The notes beneath the pieces were generated by a model. The model did not search any database, had not been told where the DNA came from, and saw only the letters and a list, made by a program, of their open reading frames with translations. Of a DNA stretch of 64,000 nucleotides, positions 60,391 through 64,000 are shown piece by piece. The DNA is from DB1 sp049323655 (lineage in GTDB: Bacteria > Desulfobacterota > Desulfobulbia > Desulfobulbales > SURF-16). Every line of letters begins with the position of its first letter. The stretch's first letter is position 1. The position numbers and the translations under genes were made by a program. The DNA lies in assembly GCA_049323655.1 (NCBI GenBank), contig JBMONO010000011.1:1-64000 (forward strand). The letters run 5' to 3'.

Positions 60391-61755
60391 TTATTTAGGC
60401 ATCGGCGTCGGCATGGGAGGCGCCAGATTCTCGAAACTGGTGTACTTGCCGAGGAAGGCAAGTTCCACCGTGCCGGTGGGGCCGTTCCGCTGCTTACCGA
60501 TGATCAGCTCGGCAATGCCCCGTTTCGGATTGTCCTCCGCCTTGTTGTAGACCTCGTCGCGATAGATGAAACAGATGACGTCCGCATCCTGTTCGATGGC
60601 CCCGGATTCACGCAGGTCGGAGAGCTGCGGGCGTTTGTTCGGCCTGCTCTCCAGGCTGCGATTGAGCTGAGAAAGGGCAATGACCGGGATATTCAGTTCC
60701 TTGGCCATGGCCTTGAGTGACCGGGAGATCTCGCTGATTTCCTGTTCCCGGCTGTCCGCCCGGCCGCGCATGAGCTGAAGATAGTCGACGACGATGAGGC
60801 CGATGTCATGTTCCGACTTGAGCCGACGGGCCTTTGCCCGCATCTCGAGAACGGAAAGGGCAGGGGTGTCGTCGATGAAAATGGTGGCATTGGAGAGCTC
60901 GCCCGCCGCCCTGGTCAGCTTTGGCCAGTCGTTGTCCTTGATAAAGCCGGTCCGCAGATCATTGGAATCGACCTTGCTCAGAGAACAGAGAAGACGCAGA
61001 CCGAGCTGAGCCTTGGACATCTCCAGACTGAAGACGCCGACCGCAGTGCCGTGATGAAGGGCGGTGTTCTGGACGATGTTCATGGCCAGGGCGGTTTTGC
61101 CCATGCTGGGCCGACCGGCCAGGATGATGAGATCGGCAGGCTGAAGGCCGGCGGTCATACGGTCGAACTGGTCATAGCCGGTGGGTACGCCGGTAATCAG
61201 TTCCTTGCGTTCGGCCAGGGTGGTGACCCGTTCAAAGGCATGGGTGATGATTCGGTTCAAGGGTTCAAAGCTGGCGCTGCCCTTGTCTCTGGCAATCTCA
61301 AAAACCGTCTGTTCAACCTCGTCGAGGAGTTTCTCGATATCGTCCTGTTCCTCGTAGCAGCGGCCGGCAATGTCGGTGGCGGTGGCGATGAGTTGGCGCA
61401 GGATCGATTTTTCCCGAACAATCCTGGCATAATGGACGATATTGGACGCCAGGGGAACGAGGTCGGTCAGCGAGGCGAGGTAGGCAGGTCCACCACTTTC
61501 GGCGAGGCTGCCACTTGTCTTGAGATAGTTGGTGACGGTAATGAGATCCTGCGGCTCATTTTTTTCAAAAAGAGCCAGCATGGCTTTGAAGATCAGCTTG
61601 TTGGCATGAAAATAAAAATCATCCGGGCTGAGAATATCGATGGTTCTGGCAAGAATCCCCTGCTGCTGCAAGACCGCGCCCAAGACACACTGCTCCGCCT
61701 CTTTGTTGTGAGGAGGGATGCGGTGGCTTGCTGTAAGAGATTGTTGAGGTATCAT
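60391..61755 (-). CDS. dnaB: Replicative DNA helicase
   Basis: A 454-residue hexameric helicase that unwinds DNA at the fork. The N-terminal helical domain starts HNKEAEQCVLGAVL, and the RecA-like domain has Walker A GRPSMGKT (214-221), Walker B in GLIVVDYLQLM, and QLNRSLESRPNKRPQLSDLRESG with its arginine finger region. No intein is present. It follows rplI in the ribosomal block, the typical rpsF-rpsR-rplI-dnaB order. Confidence 0.96.
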   Translation of the reverse strand: MIPQQSLTASHRIPPHNKEAEQCVLGAVLQQQGILARTIDILSPDDFYFHANKLIFKAMLALFEKNEPQDLITVTNYLKTSGSLAESGGPAYLASLTDLVPLASNIVHYARIVREKSILRQLIATATDIAGRCYEEQDDIEKLLDEVEQTVFEIARDKGSASFEPLNRIITHAFERVTTLAERKELITGVPTGYDQFDRMTAGLQPADLIILAGRPSMGKTALAMNIVQNTALHHGTAVGVFSLEMSKAQLGLRLLCSLSKVDSNDLRTGFIKDNDWPKLTRAAGELSNATIFIDDTPALSVLEMRAKARRLKSEHDIGLIVVDYLQLMRGRADSREQEISEISRSLKAMAKELNIPVIALSQLNRSLESRPNKRPQLSDLRESGAIEQDADVICFIYRDEVYNKAEDNPKRGIAELIIGKQRNGPTGTVELAFLGKYTSFENLAPPMPTPMPK

Positions 61756-61947
61756 CGTGTACGATCAAGGCGACAGGTGCTGCAGCCATTTGGGTGAAAC
61801 AGTATACATACGCAGCAAAGGGCATGTTTCACGAAAAAAGCCGACATCGGGAGTTGGCGGCATTTAAGGTGTAGTGGCTGTTTGCCTTGCCACGCGAATC
61901 CTCTCTCTCCCCGGCTCATGCCGGTCCGCGGACCGAGTGACGCGCAA

Positions 61948-61990
61948 CGCGGAAAACCGGAAAACCCGCAGCGTCCGGCGGGTTTTCCGG
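61948..61990 (-). terminator. Terminator-like hairpin between rplI and dnaB
   Basis: CCGGAAAACCCGC (61957-61969) and its exact complement (61978-61990) form a 13-bp stem with an 8-nt loop. On the minus strand it is followed by TTTTCC only, so termination may be partial, letting some transcription reach dnaB. Confidence 0.65.
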
Positions 61991-62019
61991 TCAGCATCAT
62001 CTGCTGAACTTCTTTTCCT

Positions 62020-62475
62020 TTATTCACCGCTGGTCAGCGGCACGATCTCAACCTTGATTTCCGCCATCATCTGATAACCGGTCTTGCAGGGAACCATCGT
62101 TACCCCCAGGGTCTTGATCGGCTCATCGAGTACTATTTTTCTTTTGTCGATGACAATGCCGATCTCAGCGAGCTTCTCGGCGATATCAGCGGAGGTGACC
62201 GAGCCATAGAGCTTGTTTTCCTCTCCGACCCGCTGTTCGATGACAACGGTGGCGCCGGCGATCTTTTTGGACAGCTCTTCGGCCGCCTGCCGTTCCTGCT
62301 CTTTGCGGGCCCGGATGGCGCTCATTTCCTGTTCAAGGATGGCGCGATTCGCCTTGGAGGCGAGTACCGCTTTGCCCTGGGGCATGAGATAGTTGCGTCC
62401 GTAGCCCGGTTTGACTTTGACAATATCACCTTCCTGGCCCAAGGTATCAATCGTTTCCTTCAGTATCAATTCCAT
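62020..62475 (-). CDS. rplI: 50S ribosomal protein bL9
   Basis: A 151-residue protein. The N-terminal domain (MELILKETIDTLGQEGDIVKVKPGYGRNYLMPQGKA) has the L9 signature, then a long connecting helix and a C-terminal domain (GSVTSADIAEKL). It lies between the DUF2232 gene and dnaB. Confidence 0.96.
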   Translation of the reverse strand: MELILKETIDTLGQEGDIVKVKPGYGRNYLMPQGKAVLASKANRAILEQEMSAIRARKEQERQAAEELSKKIAGATVVIEQRVGEENKLYGSVTSADIAEKLAEIGIVIDKRKIVLDEPIKTLGVTMVPCKTGYQMMAEIKVEIVPLTSGE

Positions 62476-62522
62476 GTTTCTACCTTTTATGAAGAGGGAA
62501 CATCACCTGCCCGCAAAGACCA

Positions 62523-63467
62523 TCAGGAGGTTTCGTTCCGTGATTTACGTAAATCAAACCACACATCAATCAGACCGGCAATGGCGAGAAAGATGATGCC
62601 GTATGCCTGGACGAGGATGAGTGTGTAAACAAATACTCTGAACATCCAGGGAACCGCCCATCTGTTAAACAGATTCGACAGGACGGCAAGTCCCTGAAAA
62701 AAATATAGAACCGCGGAAATCAGCACCCCATTCAAACAGAGTTTATTGAGCGCGGGTATCGGCAACAGCAGACCGAGTCCCGAGACAATCACCACCCAGA
62801 CAAGCTGATCAGGCAGCTTCCACTGGCCAAAGGGCGGCCAAGGGGAGAGAACATCGTTTTTTTTTCTGATCAGGGCATCGCCCAGTACCATATTGATCCA
62901 GACCGTACTCAGAATCGTGATCAGGATAATTGCCGGGAAGATGACCGGTATGATCGAACGAATTCTGAGGAAGGCGGCTTCGAGCTGCACCAAGGTATCA
63001 GCGGAGATCTCCGAACTCTGCTGATATGCCGTGAATGTCTCTGTCAAGGACGAGTCAATCGCGGCGAGAACCTGTCTGTAAGGGTGAGCGTGCTCAATAA
63101 TACCGTACAAAGCTGCACCGATAATCCAGGTTGCCAGCAGCACCAGGCTACCCGTTGTTCCGGTGCGAAAGACGCTCTCTTTTCCCCGGATCGATCTGGC
63201 CAGAGAAAAGGCCAGAGGGAGAAAGGAGATCGACAGAATGAATCCCGGCAGGGCGCCAAGCGCGATGCTTGCCAGACCGGCGCCGATCAGTCCCTTTGAC
63301 AGCAGTCCGCCTCCCTCTCTTTCTCCGCGGACAACAAGCACATAAAAAACGGGAAGAGGAATAAACGTCCTCATCCAGCCCAGTTCCTCGAATATGGCAG
63401 GAAGAAGCAGCAGTGTCGTGAGAAGAAAAAACCTCAACAACTCATACGGAAGGCCCGGTCCTGCCAT
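62523..63467 (-). CDS. DUF2232/YybS-like membrane protein
   Basis: A 314-residue membrane protein with about eight helices and no signal peptide. DUF2232 (YybS-like) genes commonly lie between rpsR and rplI, as here. The start at 63467 has AAGGAAG upstream. The longer open frame to 63509 overlaps rpsR and is not used. A flippase-like or transporter role is possible but unproven. Confidence 0.85.
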   Translation of the reverse strand: MAGPGLPYELLRFFLLTTLLLLPAIFEELGWMRTFIPLPVFYVLVVRGEREGGGLLSKGLIGAGLASIALGALPGFILSISFLPLAFSLARSIRGKESVFRTGTTGSLVLLATWIIGAALYGIIEHAHPYRQVLAAIDSSLTETFTAYQQSSEISADTLVQLEAAFLRIRSIIPVIFPAIILITILSTVWINMVLGDALIRKKNDVLSPWPPFGQWKLPDQLVWVVIVSGLGLLLPIPALNKLCLNGVLISAVLYFFQGLAVLSNLFNRWAVPWMFRVFVYTLILVQAYGIIFLAIAGLIDVWFDLRKSRNETS

Positions 63468-63474
63468 ATCTTCC

Positions 63475-63708
63475 TTACATATGGGGGCCGGTGTACGGCA
63501 GCAGAGCAATCTGCCGGGCCCGCTTGATCGCTTCGGTCAGCTCGCGCTGATGCCTGGCGCAGTTACCGTAAATACGCCGGGGAATGATCTTGCCCCGTTC
63601 GGTGATGAAATTCCGCAGAGTTTTGACATCCTTATAATCAATGACAAGCTCCTTATCCGCGCAAAAACGGCATACTTTCCGGCGATGAAATATCTTTTTC
63701 TTTCTCAT
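63475..63708 (-). CDS. rpsR: 30S ribosomal protein bS18
   Basis: A 77-residue protein. KKIFHRRKVCRFCADKELVIDYKD and LRNFITERGKIIPRRIYG are the S18 hallmark. Three cysteines are present, of the zinc-capable type. The start at 63708 follows an AGAGG ribosome binding site. It lies 19 nt after rpsF. Confidence 0.96.
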   Translation of the reverse strand: MRKKKIFHRRKVCRFCADKELVIDYKDVKTLRNFITERGKIIPRRIYGNCARHQRELTEAIKRARQIALLPYTGPHM

Positions 63709-63727
63709 GATTGCCTCTTCGGTCGTA

Positions 63728-64000
63728 TTATTCTTCGTCGTTGGATGCGTCTTCTTCCGCATCGTCAGTGGCCCGGGCCGACAACGCTGTTTTCACCGCC
63801 TTGTTCGGATCGTAGACTTCCTGGAGCTTGATCGTCATGAACTTCAGGACGTTGTCGTCAATCTTGAAGATACGCTCCATTTCCGCCACCGCCGAGGGGA
63901 CAGCGGCATACTCGGTATAAACGTAGTACCCCTGCTGTTGTTTGTTGATGGGGTAAGCGAGTTTTTTCAGGCCCCAGTTATCGACATTGATAATGATGCC
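63728..64000 (-). CDS. rpsF: 30S ribosomal protein bS6, 3' part, cut by the window edge
   Basis: The C-terminal 90 residues are visible, ending at TAA 63730-63728. NVDNWGLKKLAYPINKQQQG, YYVYTEY and ERIFKIDDNVLKF match S6. The acidic tail ends in DASNDEE, as in many S6 proteins. The start lies beyond 64000. Confidence 0.95.
   Translation of the reverse strand, partial: GIIINVDNWGLKKLAYPINKQQQGYYVYTEYAAVPSAVAEMERIFKIDDNVLKFMTIKLQEVYDPNKAVKTALSARATDDAEEDASNDEE

Overview
The window reads as chromosomal DNA of an anaerobic, Gram-negative bacterium of the former Deltaproteobacteria (Desulfobacterota), most likely close to Desulfobulbales. The support is indirect: a type IV pilus with sigma-54 control (PilS/PilR), a YedF/desulfurase/DUF3343 selenium-type cassette, a tungstate transporter with a ModE-like regulator, an LptE lipoprotein next to leuS, and the order rpsF-rpsR-DUF2232-rplI-dnaB. 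The DNA is fairly GC-rich and densely coded. No phage, CRISPR array or complete insertion sequence was seen.

Layout. 1-611: the 5' end of an unknown minus-strand gene, a possible small upstream ORF and a triple 15-bp repeat. 612-3778: tupCBA tungstate ABC transporter, divergent from a ligand-domain-less ModE-like regulator. 3877-10588: a complete N-type (alternative) rotary ATPase operon in the order atpD-C-Q-R-B-E-F-A-G. 10764-19345: an NdvB-like GH17-GT2 glucan synthase, a large MscS-type channel, an HD-GYP response regulator and a PAS histidine kinase, all on the same strand. 19555-23248: ArfB, a GIY-YIG protein, 6-phosphogluconolactonase and the selenium-type cassette. 23483-36222: type IV pilus genes (FimT/GspH, PilW, PilV, PilX, giant PilY1, then PilA), interrupted by a PIN/Phd toxin-antitoxin pair and followed by an ABC exporter with a partner protein. 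36349-49396: housekeeping genes (cysS, serA, ispE, prs, rplY, pth, carD, rluD), three tRNAs and dispersed repeats. 49397-64000: purM, pilS-pilR, dusB, transketolase, lptE-leuS-dnaB, and the rplI/rpsR/rpsF ribosomal block, which runs off the right end.

How the genes work together. The minus-strand block 3.9-19.3 kb groups functions tied to ion and osmotic balance: an N-ATPase that probably exports Na+ or H+, a mechanosensitive channel, a glucan synthase, and a two-component/HD-GYP pair whose reading frame overlaps that of the channel gene. The pilus block is joined to pilRS, about 17 kb away, by a sigma-54 promoter in front of pilA (32917-32932). Upstream of it are two TGACA-N5-TGTCA palindromes that resemble PilR-type enhancer tracts. 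PilY1 carries three carbohydrate-binding-like repeats and an acidic Ca2+-type repeat array, suggesting a modified tip adhesin.

A roughly 100-bp intergenic repeat occurs at least three times (13.4, 39.5 and 42.6 kb), and a second hairpin repeat occurs at 26.0 kb with a half copy at 3.8 kb. All family assignments were made by reading motifs, with no database search.
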